Positions 7,356-16,837 are shown, counted from the stretch's first letter. The stretch: 42,000 nt of DNA from Acidobacteriota bacterium (GCA_003165315.1 PLSX01000199.1:33369-75368), one strand, 5' to 3'. Made by a program: numbers and translations. The notes: generated by a model not told the origin, from the sequence alone.

Positions 7356-9419
7356 ATGTTGGATCTGTTGCCACAGGTTGTACAACAGCACTATTTCGGT
7401 TCCATTTGCCTTGTCCTGCTTCTCGTTGTCATCATCACCCTCATCCTGAAATCAATTTACAGCATCGGGCCGACCCAGGTGGGTTTGGTACGGAAACGAT
7501 TTGGGGCTGCACTCCCAGAGGATAATCCGATAGCTTTTAAAGGAGAGGCTGGATATCAGGCTGATTTGCTGATGCCCGGGCTCCGCTTCAAGTTAGTTCT
7601 GGTCTATGCGGTCACCAAACACCCCTGGGTGCAGGTGCCGGCCGGGCAGATTGGCATCGTCGTCGCCCAAATTGGGCAGCCTTTGCCGATTGGGGCCAAG
7701 TCGGCGGTTTACACGGAAGCCTTCGGCAATTTCACCAACCTGAGCCTGTTTGTGGAAGGAGCAGGCCCGAAGAGAGTTAAAGGCCAGAAAGGCGTCCAGC
7801 GGCCCGTCCTATCTCCTGGAACTCTCGCACCGATACATCCGGTGGCGTTCTTGGTAATTACCAAACCTCAGGTCTATGGAGTTCCGGTCTCCGAGGAACT
7901 TCGCGGCCGAATGAAAGGGGATAGACTCAGTTACACCGTGTTCGGCTTGGGCGAGTCGGCACTTGATGTAACGCGCATTGAACCGCGAGCCACTGAGAGT
8001 GGCCACGTCGTAGACATGGTGGGCGTCGTGACCACGCTGGACGGCGACCCTCTTCCCGCCGGCGACATTTCCAGCAGATTGGGTGGATTCAAGGACATTG
8101 AAGAATTTAAGTTTGAGGCCCCGGCAGAAGGCGAGACGAAAACTACTTCGCCGAACTCCCAGCTTATCGAGATCATTCTCGGAAGCAAGAACGACCAGCA
8201 CAAGTCCTACCAGGACTTCCAGGCCTTTCTCGATAAGGGCGGCAAAATCGGATTGCAACACGATCCCTTGCTCTACGGAGCGTACAACCTCAATCCGTTT
8301 CTAGTGCGAGTGGAGCAAGTGCCCATGCTGGTGGTGGAGCAGGGCCAGGTGGCGGTTATCAAATCTTACGTAGGTTTACCGACCGAAGACACCTCCGGCG
8401 CGGACTTCAAGTTTGGCAGCCTGGTGAAGCCCGGGCACCGCGGCATTTGGGAAGAGCCTCTGCGCACTGGCAAGTACCCCATCAATCCGCGCATCTATCA
8501 GGCAGAGATTGTACCCACGGCCATCTTGAAACTCGACTGGTCAAAAGGCGTCACGGGCGCGCATGGCCTCGACGCAAGGCTGGAACCGATCGTGGCCAAG
8601 AGCCGTGAAGGCTTTATTTTCACTCTTGACCTTCAGGTGCTGATCCATGTCCCGGATACCAAGGCTCCACGGGTCATCTCCATGGTCGGGAGCATGTTCA
8701 ATCTGGTTAATGAGGTCCTGCAAGCAGCGTTGGGAAACCACTTCCGCAATAAACTCGGCAACATGGAAGCAGTCGTCTTTATCCAGAGCCGCCAGACTGT
8801 CCAGGAAGAGGCAACCGTGCATATCAGCGAGCAGCTCGATGAATACGAAGTTGAAACCAAGGGCGTTTACATCCAGGACGTCATTCTTCCCGCCGAGTTG
8901 GTGGAGGTGCTGACCCGTCGCGAAATTGCCAACCAGGAAATTGAGACCTTCAAGATGCAGCAGAAGGCTCAGGAGCAACGCGTGGCCACGGAAGCCACCA
9001 CGGGCAAGGCGGATATGCAGCGGGATCTTGCCAAATCGGCCATCGGCATCGATATTCGCAAGAACAACGCGGACTCGCGTATGCAGGAAGCTCGCGGCGA
9101 ATCAGAGTACATCAAACAGACCGGGACGGCACAAGCCGACGTGATCCGCGCTCAGGGTACCGCGCAGGCGGACGTCATTCGTGCCCAGGGACTCTCCAAG
9201 GCGGAGGGCTTCCGCGCCCAGAATGAAGCCATCGGATCAGCCAGCACGACGCTGGTCAACATCGCTACTGTTTTGGCGGAGAAAGGAATTCAGCTTGTGC
9301 CACAAATCCTGGTGGCGGGCGGAGGAACCGCGTTGGACGGCTTGGCCGCAACTCTGACGAAGGCTCTCGCAGGTAGTTCAAATCTGATTTCACCACTGGG
9401 AAAGAGCGAAAAGTCTTAA
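7356..9419 (+). CDS. SPFH/Band 7 (flotillin-like) membrane protein
   Basis: A 687-residue protein. It has one N-terminal membrane segment (about residues 12-31), a long SPFH region, and a charged alanine/glutamate-rich helical tail typical of flotillins, ending in a hydrophobic stretch near 625-660. The start of the SPFH fold seems duplicated: VPAGQIGIVVAQIG near residue 95 and VEQGQVAVIKSYVG near 325 are alike. The tail contains the ten-residue unit TAQADVIRAQ twice in a row. Its two DNA copies differ at several third positions, so the repeat is old and selected at protein level. Flotillin-type proteins form membrane-bound oligomers that organise membrane domains. The start at 7356 has GGGAGG four bases upstream. 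It lies divergent from the GH51 gene and convergent with the carbonic anhydrase gene. Confidence 0.85.
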   Translation: MLDLLPQVVQQHYFGSICLVLLLVVIITLILKSIYSIGPTQVGLVRKRFGAALPEDNPIAFKGEAGYQADLLMPGLRFKLVLVYAVTKHPWVQVPAGQIGIVVAQIGQPLPIGAKSAVYTEAFGNFTNLSLFVEGAGPKRVKGQKGVQRPVLSPGTLAPIHPVAFLVITKPQVYGVPVSEELRGRMKGDRLSYTVFGLGESALDVTRIEPRATESGHVVDMVGVVTTLDGDPLPAGDISSRLGGFKDIEEFKFEAPAEGETKTTSPNSQLIEIILGSKNDQHKSYQDFQAFLDKGGKIGLQHDPLLYGAYNLNPFLVRVEQVPMLVVEQGQVAVIKSYVGLPTEDTSGADFKFGSLVKPGHRGIWEEPLRTGKYPINPRIYQAEIVPTAILKLDWSKGVTGAHGLDARLEPIVAKSREGFIFTLDLQVLIHVPDTKAPRVISMVGSMFNLVNEVLQAALGNHFRNKLGNMEAVVFIQSRQTVQEEATVHISEQLDEYEVETKGVYIQDVILPAELVEVLTRREIANQEIETFKMQQKAQEQRVATEATTGKADMQRDLAKSAIGIDIRKNNADSRMQEARGESEYIKQTGTAQADVIRAQGTAQADVIRAQGLSKAEGFRAQNEAIGSASTTLVNIATVLAEKGIQLVPQILVAGGGTALDGLAATLTKALAGSSNLISPLGKSEKS

Positions 9420-9547
9420 TCAAACGGGCAGAGCGTTAGCCAACAAGTAGGCAAATGGGTATCAAGCTGAACGCGCACCCTTCGCGGCGTTGGGAGAAAC
9501 AAGCTTGGGTCAAAAGGCAATCGCCAGACCATCCTCGGTTTGATTTA

Positions 9548-10306
9548 TCATGCCAGCCGCCTGACTTGACCCGTGGTTAGGCTGTAGATGGCCTTGATGA
9601 TTTCGACGTTGTTGGCAGCGGTCTCCCGCAACACGATGGGGCTGTCGGCTAGAAGGTCCGTGGCGCACTGACGCACGTTGGCCTCCTCTGCCTTGCGCAG
9701 GAAATCCTGGGAAGAGTGATCACCTTGGAGCCGGGCAATCGCGGGGGCAATCTTGTCAACCATAGCTTGGAGATTCGCAGTGGGCATTTTCTGGCCGGAT
9801 GCCGCGGTCTTCACGGCACCGCATTTCTCGTGCCCCAAGATTAACAGGACCCGGATGGGAAGATGCTCCAGTGCATATTCAATGCTGCCTGCCGTCACAG
9901 TATCAGTTACGTTCCCGGCCGTACGAACCTCCACAAGATCCCCCAAGTCCTGATCAAAAATAACAGAGGGAGATACCCTGCTGTCCGAACAACCCAGCAC
10001 CACAACCTTCGGGTGCTGGCCGGCAAGCACGGCCGTCCTTCGCGCCACAAAATCGCGCAAGAGAGGCTTCCCGGCTACGAATCGCAGGTTACCCTCCACG
10101 AGCTTCTCCCAAATATCCTCGGCAGCTGCGAGCTTGTCTTCCTCGTTCCCCGAAGCGTGCGTGGTCATAGGGAGCTTCGAGTGCTCCTCATGCTGCGCCG
10201 TAAGTGGAGAAGGTGCACCCGCCCACGCGGCGGGTTCCGCCCAAGGTGAGGTTCCGGCCAGGATCAGACCTAAATGCGATACAAACGTTCTGCGTGTACA
10301 ATCCAT
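9548..10306 (-). CDS. Exported beta-class carbonic anhydrase
   Basis: A 252-residue enzyme interconverting CO2 and bicarbonate. All beta-class landmarks are present: CSDSR at 106-110 (zinc ligand Cys106, Asp108-Arg110 dyad) and HEKC at 159-162 (zinc ligands His159 and Cys162). The N-terminus MDCTRRTFVSHLGLILAGTSPWA has a twin-arginine followed by a hydrophobic stretch, so export by the Tat route to the periplasm is likely; most beta enzymes are cytoplasmic. A linker of ~35 residues separates the signal from the catalytic domain. The start at 10306 follows AAGGAG by six bases; an ATG 45 bases upstream would spoil the signal. It is divergent from the aldehyde dehydrogenase gene. Confidence 0.93.
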   Translation of the reverse strand: MDCTRRTFVSHLGLILAGTSPWAEPAAWAGAPSPLTAQHEEHSKLPMTTHASGNEEDKLAAAEDIWEKLVEGNLRFVAGKPLLRDFVARRTAVLAGQHPKVVVLGCSDSRVSPSVIFDQDLGDLVEVRTAGNVTDTVTAGSIEYALEHLPIRVLLILGHEKCGAVKTAASGQKMPTANLQAMVDKIAPAIARLQGDHSSQDFLRKAEEANVRQCATDLLADSPIVLRETAANNVEIIKAIYSLTTGQVRRLA

Positions 10307-10500
10307 CGCCAACTCCTTGACGGGGTATCCCTGAACCCCTGCATTGTACAAGCGTCCAAAGCCTTTTTCCAGTGCCGGGACTACCGCTTTCCTTCGCGAA
10401 AGGGTTTTGTTATATTCAAGGGCCTTCGGAAAGCGATTGGGCAGATTTCCCTCGCGCGGTTACCGAACGAACCGCGGAGAGCCCCAAGGGTACTCATCAT

Positions 10501-11991
10501 ATGACTCCACCAAGAACTTATTCGAACTTTATTAATGGTGAATGGGTGGCTGCGGCCAGCGGCAGGACTTTTGAAAATGTAAATCCCGCCAACCGGAATG
10601 ACCTGATCGGATACTTCCCAAAATCCGGACCTGAGGACGTGGACGCAGCCATATCCGCGGCCAAGCGGGCCTACAAATCGTGGAAAAACACGCCACCTCC
10701 CAAGCGCGGAGAGATCCTGTATCGAGCAGCCACGATGCTGCAAGAGAGTGAGGAAAGATTTGCCGAAGCCATGACGCGCGAAATGGGCAAGGTTTTGGAG
10801 GAAGCTCGTGGCGATGTGCAAGAAGCCATCGACATGACCTTCTATATGGCGGGTGAAGGTCGGCGGCTGTTTGGGCAAACCACCACTTCCGAGCTCCCCA
10901 ACAAGTTCTGCATGACGGTGCGCAGCTCCCTGGGCGTCTGCGGATTGATTACACCATGGAATTTCCCCATGGCCATTCCGTCCTGGAAAATCATGCCGGC
11001 GCTGATCTGTGGCAATACAGTGGTTCTGAAGCCCGCCACCGACACGCCGCTTTCCTCGTACAACCTGGTGCAGATTCTGGAAGAAGCGGGGCTGCCTCGC
11101 GGCGTGGTGAATCTGGTGACGGGTAATGGAAGTGATGTCGGCAATCCGTTGCTGACGCACACCGACGTGCGTGCTCTCTCCTTTACCGGCTCGACGGAAA
11201 TTGGGCGCAAGGTTTCGCAAGCTTGTGCCGCAAGCTTCAAGCACTGTTGCCTGGAGATGGGTGGCAAGAACGTGATCATGGTGCTCGACGACGCCAATCT
11301 GGACCTCGCAGTGGAAGGCGCCCTATGGGGTGGCTTTGGCACCACGGGCCAGCGCTGCACGGCAACCAGCCGGGTGGTGGTGCAAAATGGAGTCTATAAG
11401 GATTTCGTGGACCGGTTTGTCGAACGCACACGAGCCCTGAAGGTCGGAAACGGTTTGGATTCGACGGTGCAGGTCGGACCTCTCGTTAATGAAGCTCAGC
11501 GCCAGACTGTGGAATCCTACGTCGAGATTGGAAAGAACGAAGGAGCCAAGCTCTTGTGTGGAGGCCAGCGGCTTTCCGGCGGCGAGTACGACATGGGCTG
11601 GTATTACGCACCCACTATTTTCGGCGAATGTGATCCTAAAATGCGAATCGCCCAGGAGGAGATCTTCGGACCCGTAGTCTCCGTCATCCGATGCGATAGC
11701 CTTGACAATGCCATTGAGATCGGCAACGACATCGCCTACGGCCTTTCTTCCTCGCTCTATACCCGCAACGTGAACAGCGCCTTCACTGCCATGAGGGAAA
11801 TGGAGACTGGCATCTTCTACGTGAATGCTCCCACCATTGGAGCGGAAACTCATTTGCCCTTCGGCGGGACCAAACAGACTGGCAACGGCCACCGCGAAGC
11901 TGCCACTGCGGCGCTCGACTTCTATTCGGAATGGAAGTCCATCTACGTGGATTTTAGCGACAAGCTCCAACGGGCGCAGATTGATACTTAA
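10501..11991 (+). CDS. NAD(P)-dependent aldehyde dehydrogenase
   Basis: A 496-residue member of the aldehyde dehydrogenase superfamily, full length. It has PWNFP (Asn154, oxyanion), KPA (Lys177, cofactor), FTGSTEIG (229-236, nucleotide-binding loop), general base Glu252 in LEMGGKN, and catalytic Cys286 in GQRCTA. The C-terminal stretch [16 protein letters not shown] resembles semialdehyde dehydrogenases such as alpha-ketoglutaric semialdehyde dehydrogenase, which would fit pentose (arabinose) oxidation in a genome with arabinofuranosidase. That assignment is inference only. Cytoplasmic. AAGGG lies ten bases before the ATG. The cupin gene follows after 17 bp and is probably co-transcribed. Confidence 0.92.
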   Translation: MTPPRTYSNFINGEWVAAASGRTFENVNPANRNDLIGYFPKSGPEDVDAAISAAKRAYKSWKNTPPPKRGEILYRAATMLQESEERFAEAMTREMGKVLEEARGDVQEAIDMTFYMAGEGRRLFGQTTTSELPNKFCMTVRSSLGVCGLITPWNFPMAIPSWKIMPALICGNTVVLKPATDTPLSSYNLVQILEEAGLPRGVVNLVTGNGSDVGNPLLTHTDVRALSFTGSTEIGRKVSQACAASFKHCCLEMGGKNVIMVLDDANLDLAVEGALWGGFGTTGQRCTATSRVVVQNGVYKDFVDRFVERTRALKVGNGLDSTVQVGPLVNEAQRQTVESYVEIGKNEGAKLLCGGQRLSGGEYDMGWYYAPTIFGECDPKMRIAQEEIFGPVVSVIRCDSLDNAIEIGNDIAYGLSSSLYTRNVNSAFTAMREMETGIFYVNAPTIGAETHLPFGGTKQTGNGHREAATAALDFYSEWKSIYVDFSDKLQRAQIDT

Positions 11992-12008
11992 TTACAGGAG
12001 GAAAATTA

Positions 12009-12431
12009 ATGGAGTTGAATCGCCGAATGTTACTCGAAACCATGGCTGGTGTTCTTGCCGCCAGCACAATGCTGCAAGCTGCGGAAGTACAGTCGGTCCT
12101 CCTCGATCCTCAACAAGTGAGTCCTGAGGCACACCCATTTGGGACCCAGCGCATTTATTGCGACGGTTCAACGTCCGGACTTAAAAGACTGGTGATCGGC
12201 AGCCTGATCCTTAAACCCGGCGAGCAACCACATCCACCGCACACTCACCCCGACGAAGAGATTCTCCTCGTCACCGAAGGTACGGGCCAGATCACGATGA
12301 ATGGCAAACCGTCAAACGTGGGACCTGGTGCATTGATGTACGTGACACCAAATTATCTGCACGGGATTCTGAATACGGGCGCAAGTCCGATGACGTTTTA
12401 TTTCATCAAGTGGGTCGCCAAGGCAGCTTGA
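12009..12431 (+). CDS. Exported single-domain cupin protein
   Basis: A 140-residue cupin. Motif 1 is PHTHPDEEILLVTEG (metal ligands from the HTH and Glu) and motif 2 is GPGALMYVTPNYLHGILNTG, with His near residue 118. The N-terminus MELNRRMLLETMAGVLAASTMLQA carries a twin-arginine and a short hydrophobic run, consistent with export. AGGAGG seven bases upstream supports the ATG at 12009. It follows the aldehyde dehydrogenase gene by 17 bp, which suggests a joint operon. The cupin fold is clear, but the reaction (isomerase, dioxygenase, or simple binding) cannot be told from sequence. Confidence 0.85.
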   Translation: MELNRRMLLETMAGVLAASTMLQAAEVQSVLLDPQQVSPEAHPFGTQRIYCDGSTSGLKRLVIGSLILKPGEQPHPPHTHPDEEILLVTEGTGQITMNGKPSNVGPGALMYVTPNYLHGILNTGASPMTFYFIKWVAKAA

Positions 12432-12504
12432 TCGGCCAACCAGCTCAAAATTTCAGCCCGGGCAACAAAGCAGCAAGACTTCTCATTTAAGGACTAGAAA
12501 CGTA

Positions 12505-13269
12505 CTACTTCGTGTCTGGCGTGATTGTTCCCAAATTGGATGGAGCTGGCTGGGGCCCCGGCGGCGTATCGGGAGACACAGAGAATACACTTTGAACTGG
12601 CGCTGTGACGCCCGCATTGGCGACGCCAACCTCACCATGATCCAATTCAGGTGACAGCGGATGCGGGCCAAGTCCCATCTTCATCAGCGACTTAGCTTCC
12701 GGGAGGCCTGTGGGAGGAAATCCGTGCATAGTTTGGTAGCGTAGCATGGCCTCACGTGTGCGGGAATCCCATTCGCCCGTCGGATCACCCTGCATATAAC
12801 CCTCGCGGATCAATGCCTGCTGGATTTCCTGGACACGCTCTGGAGCCGGATGCAACCGTGCCAAACGCTGCTGGCCATTGTATGTTCGCGGCTGCACTGG
12901 TTTTGAATATCTACTGCGCCCACTGTTGCCTTTCCTTTGGGCAGCATAAGATCCGGCGTGATTGGGCGCGCCCTTCGCCGTGTATACGGAAGAAGCGTGC
13001 CCGTTGGTTTTTCCCGCTGTATGGTGAACGGATTGTGACGATGAGGCGGCTTTCGAATGGGTAGCGGAATGGGAAGCTGGCGTGGGTGCCCCGGTCTTCT
13101 TCACCAGGGGATGAGTGTTGGCAGAATGGGTCGAAGCCAGCCGCGGAGACGGCTTGCGCGTGCTGTTTGAAGTCGAGCTTTCGGCGGCAAGGAGACTGCC
13201 TGCCGCAAGGCAGAGTTCCGTCGCGAGCACAAGCAGCAACCTCCTGGTTTTGTGGCCGGAAGATCTCAA
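12505..13269 (-). CDS. Secreted protein with peptidoglycan-binding domain
   Basis: A 254-residue protein. It has an N-terminal signal peptide (TRRLLLVLATELCLAAGSLLAA), then ~110 residues of Ser/Thr/Ala/His-rich low-complexity linker. A single PG_binding_1 type domain follows at about 138-195 (ERVQEIQQALIREGYMQGDPTGEWDSRTREAMLRYQ), and the tail is Pro-rich. Such domains anchor proteins to peptidoglycan; no enzymatic domain is present. The start is TTG at 13269, supported by AAAGGAG four bases upstream and by the signal peptide that follows. It begins 18 bp after the HtrA-type protease gene on the same strand, so the two are probably one operon concerned with the cell envelope. Confidence 0.8.
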   Translation of the reverse strand: MRSSGHKTRRLLLVLATELCLAAGSLLAAESSTSNSTRKPSPRLASTHSANTHPLVKKTGAPTPASHSATHSKAASSSQSVHHTAGKTNGHASSVYTAKGAPNHAGSYAAQRKGNSGRSRYSKPVQPRTYNGQQRLARLHPAPERVQEIQQALIREGYMQGDPTGEWDSRTREAMLRYQTMHGFPPTGLPEAKSLMKMGLGPHPLSPELDHGEVGVANAGVTAPVQSVFSVSPDTPPGPQPAPSNLGTITPDTK

Positions 13270-13287
13270 ACCTCTCCTTTCACCCGT

Positions 13288-14877
13288 CTACGGTAATCGA
13301 TCCGCCAGAAAAAGCGTCGTAAAGCTATGCGGACCCGTCCTTCGCGCCACCAATAATACTACGTCTGCGCCAGACTTCAAGCCGGCAAGTAGTTTATTGT
13401 AATCGTCCACAGTTGCCACGGTGTGCCGGTTGATACTGAGGATCATGTCGCCTCGTTCCACGCCCAGGTCGGAAGCAAAGCCTGCTTCCTGAACGTCAGC
13501 CACCAACACGCCTTGCCGGGCATCAAGGTGGAGCTGGGTGGTCAGCTCCTGAGCCTGATCTTGAGTTAAGTTCTTAACCGCCAAACCCAATATGCCGCCA
13601 CTCTCCGGACCTACTTCCGGATTCGATTCGCCGCCATCGCTCTTGCGATTTTCGCCTATAATCGCGTTGCGATCGGCCACTTCCACTTCGGCCGATGCGT
13701 GCCTGCCTTCGCGAAGGTATTCCACATGCAATTTCTTACCGATATCGATGTCGGAAACGATGGCCACCAGTTCGTCGCCACTATGTACAGCTCTGCCATT
13801 GACGCTTTGAATTACGTCGCCTGGCTTCAGGCCGGCATGGTCAGCAGGACTGCCAGCCTGGACGCTGTCAACCACTATGCCATGATCAGTGCCAAAACTT
13901 CGCAGCAAGGCCGGGTTGGGCTGCGCTTGGAACTGCACGCCGATGGCGCCACGCTTGACCGAGCCACTGGTAATGATCGAATTGTAGACCTTGCGCGCGG
14001 TGTTGGATGGAATGGCAAACCCCACGCCGTCATAACTCCCCCGCCGGGTGGCGATGGCCGTATTGATGCCAATCACCTGCGCCGCCAGGTTCACCAAAGG
14101 TCCACCGCTATTGCCGGGATTGATGGCAGCATCGGTTTGAAGAAAACGCTTAAACTGACCCTGGGTTCCGCCTTCAATATCGCGCCCCTTGGCACTAACA
14201 ATACCTGCGGTTACGGTGGAATCCAGACCAAAAGGACTTCCGATCGCCAGTACCCAATCACCCACTCGCATGGAATCCGAATCCCCAAGTTCAGCCGCAT
14301 TCAAAGGCTTTCCCACCTCAATCTTGATTACGGCGAGGTCCGTCCACTTGTCGATTCCAATCACCCGGGCTTTGTACTTGGTATCGTCACCGTGCAGGGA
14401 AACTGTAATGCGATCGACCGGCTTATCCTCCCGATCGCGGTCTTCTGAACTTTGCGAAATCACGTGATCGTTGGTGAGGATATATCCATCTTTATCCAGG
14501 ATTACGCCTGACCCCAGGCTCTGCTGGCGATAATCACCTTCCCCGCCCGGCTGACCTCCTTGGCCACCTTGAAAAAAATGGTCAAAGAAATCGTCCAAAT
14601 TTGAGTCGTCCCGGGTATGTGGGTTCCGGCGACTGATGCGCACCGTCGTTTCCGTATTGATGTTCACGACGGTTTCTTCAACTTTGTCGGCAATTTGGGA
14701 AAAAGAGTTGGAAAGGTCCACAGGTGAGGGCATGGAGAGTGGCTTGGCGTTCGTGCCGCCAGAAGACCCTTTGGCCGCCCGAACCCCGTGGGAGACAACC
14801 GTACCTATGAGAATTCCAACTCCCAAGGTCACGGCAATGACCAAAGCGGGCAATGCCCGCCGATTGGTTCCGATCAT
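13288..14877 (-). CDS. HtrA/DegP-type periplasmic serine protease with two PDZ domains
   Basis: A 529-residue protease/chaperone of the Do family. It has an N-terminal membrane anchor or signal (ALPALVIAVTLGVGILIGTVV), a Gly-rich loop, and a trypsin-like domain with the triad His138 (LTNDHVIS), Asp180 (WTDLAVIK) and Ser257 (NPGNSGGPL). Two PDZ domains follow at roughly 300-395 and 420-529. These enzymes degrade or refold damaged envelope proteins. The ATG at 14877 lies behind GGGGAG with 8-9 bases spacing. A TATACT -10 element is visible upstream at 14935-14930 without a good -35. The peptidoglycan-binding protein gene follows 18 bp downstream. Confidence 0.95.
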   Translation of the reverse strand: MIGTNRRALPALVIAVTLGVGILIGTVVSHGVRAAKGSSGGTNAKPLSMPSPVDLSNSFSQIADKVEETVVNINTETTVRISRRNPHTRDDSNLDDFFDHFFQGGQGGQPGGEGDYRQQSLGSGVILDKDGYILTNDHVISQSSEDRDREDKPVDRITVSLHGDDTKYKARVIGIDKWTDLAVIKIEVGKPLNAAELGDSDSMRVGDWVLAIGSPFGLDSTVTAGIVSAKGRDIEGGTQGQFKRFLQTDAAINPGNSGGPLVNLAAQVIGINTAIATRRGSYDGVGFAIPSNTARKVYNSIITSGSVKRGAIGVQFQAQPNPALLRSFGTDHGIVVDSVQAGSPADHAGLKPGDVIQSVNGRAVHSGDELVAIVSDIDIGKKLHVEYLREGRHASAEVEVADRNAIIGENRKSDGGESNPEVGPESGGILGLAVKNLTQDQAQELTTQLHLDARQGVLVADVQEAGFASDLGVERGDMILSINRHTVATVDDYNKLLAGLKSGADVVLLVARRTGPHSFTTLFLADRLP

Positions 14878-14929
14878 CTTAATTTCTCCCCTAGATTGGC
14901 CAGGATCCCTCACTGCCCTTTCATCCCAG

Positions 14930-14935
14930 AGTATA
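14930..14935 (-). promoter_or_regulatory. Possible -10 element of the HtrA operon
   Basis: TATACT on the minus strand, 53 bases upstream of the protease start codon. The region 16-18 bases further upstream does not match TTGACA, so recognition may need an activator or another sigma factor. Confidence 0.3.
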
Positions 14936-15170
14936 CACCACGGATTGGATTTCTCCACGCTTTGCCCGCGTTTGCTTGCCGATACCCTATAACATGGGGC
15001 GAAGGAAATAACCTTTCATTCAAGGTCTTTGAGAGTGTAGACGCCATCAGAACCGCCGGCGTATCAACAGAAGGGCGCGAGGGCGGCGTCCGGTGAGTCT
15101 CGCGCCTGGCCAGGCGAAGCGGCCTCGACAACCCAACACTCCCTTTGGGATGCCGGAAGAGTGGAGAATA
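14936..15170. other. Intergenic DNA without recognised features
   Basis: Between the possible -10 element of the protease gene and the second repeat cluster I see no gene, strong hairpin or complete promoter. Confidence 0.5.
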
Positions 15171-15436
15171 CTAACCCCTTGTGTTTTCAGTAACATAATG
15201 ACTTGATGCCCTTAAGTGCCTTATTTTTCATCAACATAATGGCTAAGCCGAAAATCCAATTTCCCCTCCATTTGTTTTCAATAACATAATGGGACTTACC
15301 TTCATATTTTCCCCCGCATTTTCTTGCGGCGGCACAAAGCCAATCACCATTAACTCATTTACTTTCAATGCCTTGAAAATTTGAGTGAAAAATAAAAAAA
15401 CAGTTAAGTGGCTTATTTATCATCAACATAATGGCT
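15171..15436 (+). repeat. Cluster 2: four copies of the repeat family seen at 1.1-1.6 kb
   Basis: Copies lie at 15171-15203, 15212-15244, 15268-15293 and 15403-15436. The shared core is TTTTC, four or five bases, then ACATAATG; two copies read CATCAACATAATGGCT. The 5' part is TTAAGTG or CTAACCCC followed by CTT and T-rich bases. Read on the minus strand, cluster 1 has the same layout (GCTAACCCC, T-rich, TTTTC, then ACATCGTGG). Core-to-core distances are 41, 50 and 142 bp. A hairpin TTTCAA-TGCC-TTGAAA lies at 15363-15378 between copies three and four. No gene is visible in 14936-15746. Confidence 0.8.
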
Positions 15437-15746
15437 GAACCCTAGATCCTTGTGGATTTTCCCTCACCGAGGCTGCCCACAAAGTGGCGATTTCTGAGAA
15501 TAATTTCGCTCCTGAAAGCGGCGCGTGCCCCTTCTGGAAAATCCAGTTGTCAACTTGTCTGGAATCCCCCCCACACACCCTGGCTAGGACTGCCCCGGCC
15601 CCACCCCCAAACAGTAGGCTAGCATTTCGGAGGCCATTGCCCAAGCTGAAAATTCCCGGCCGACAGAAAACAATATCGGACATTGCGGGCCTTAAATCAT
15701 GCGTTCAACTTTTGCCCTTTGCCTTTTGCCCTTTGACTTTCCTTGC
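15437..15746. other. Gene-free stretch with a pyrimidine-rich end
   Basis: No gene is recognised. Just after the end of the EamA gene (15706-15745) is a pyrimidine-rich run with three tandem variants of TTTTGCCCTTTGCC, a low-complexity repeat. Confidence 0.4.
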
Positions 15747-16616
15747 CTACCCCTCCACGGGCGCAGGTCCGGTTCCGCCCCATATTTCGGAAATCACCAT
15801 GCCCGTCAGAATCAGCGCGGATCCTAGCAGCACCTTTCCTCCCAGATGTTCGTGAATTACGATGCGCGAGGTGAGGGCGGCAAAGACGGGCTCAAGCGCG
15901 AAAATCAAGGCAGTATGGGCGGGTGGAATGTACTGTTGTGCCCAGAACTGGATTCCGAAGGCAAGCGCAGTGGCAAGAACTGCAGTTACGACGATGGCGA
16001 AGATCAAGCGGCCGGTCCAATGCAGAGTATGGGTGGGGGCAAAGGGAATCGCCACCGTAGCGAGAATTGCCACCACCATGATCTGTCCCGGCGCCAGATG
16101 CAAAAAGGAGTGACGGCGGGTATAGTGACCCACCAGCATGATGTGAATGGCGAAAGCTGTGGCTCCAAACAGTGTGAGTAAATCACCGCGATTCACCGAC
16201 GCCATTCCGGAAGGCATCACGAGAAAATAAAGCCCTAAGACTCCCAAGCCCGCACCCCCGGCATTCGCAACGCGCATGGGGTGCCCGCAGAAGAGCGCGA
16301 TCAGCGGCACCAGGATGACGCTGAAGCCGGTAATGAAACCGCTTTTAGAAGGCGTGGTAAGGGTGAGGCCCCATGTTTGAAACGCGTACCCGGTAAAGAG
16401 CAAAACTCCAAGCACAAGACTGGGCAAGAGGGTGGCGCGAGGCAACCGCCCGCGCGCCATGATCCCAAACATCACAAGTCCCGCCAGGATAAAGCGCACC
16501 GACAAGTAGGGAAAAGGAGCGGCATCCGCCAGCGCGCCCTTAACGATTACGAAGGACGAGCCCCAAATGAAAGTGGTGAGCACTAAAAGGGATTCTGCTT
16601 TGGTGCGTTGACTCAA
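15747..16616 (-). CDS. EamA/DMT-family membrane transporter
   Basis: A 289-residue inner-membrane protein of the drug/metabolite transporter superfamily, with ten predicted helices in two EamA halves. The first begins LLVLTTFIWGSSFVIVKG and the second begins near residue 145 (LLTLFGATAFAIHIMLVGHYTRRHS). The second half ends in ALIFALEPVFAALTSRIVIHE, a typical family ending. Members export metabolites or amino acids; the substrate cannot be told. The start is TTG at 16616, preceded by AGAGG nine bases upstream. It stands alone on the minus strand. Confidence 0.9.
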   Translation of the reverse strand: MSQRTKAESLLVLTTFIWGSSFVIVKGALADAAPFPYLSVRFILAGLVMFGIMARGRLPRATLLPSLVLGVLLFTGYAFQTWGLTLTTPSKSGFITGFSVILVPLIALFCGHPMRVANAGGAGLGVLGLYFLVMPSGMASVNRGDLLTLFGATAFAIHIMLVGHYTRRHSFLHLAPGQIMVVAILATVAIPFAPTHTLHWTGRLIFAIVVTAVLATALAFGIQFWAQQYIPPAHTALIFALEPVFAALTSRIVIHEHLGGKVLLGSALILTGMVISEIWGGTGPAPVEG

Positions 16617-16837
16617 AAACTCCGACCTCTTTTTATTCCAAATATCTCAACCCAGGATTAGATCGTCGGGATGACGCAAGTCCCAGCTTGCCCGCGCAAG
16701 GCATCATGGAGACCAGCGATTCGGTACTTTTTGACCGAAAATGGCTGAGGGCGACCGCGGACGCCGCCAGAAACGGACGGGCGGACGTCCTTGGCTCATG
16801 CAACCGCGCGGCCGCATGACGGGGGAAAAGTGCGCAG

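Noticed and set aside
10381..11244. 287-codon open frame antisense to the aldehyde dehydrogenase
   Set aside because: Shadow of a strongly conserved gene; composition gives no domain and no ribosome site.
13699..14448. 249-codon open frame antisense to the HtrA protease
   Set aside because: Mirror of the PDZ and protease domains, no independent support.
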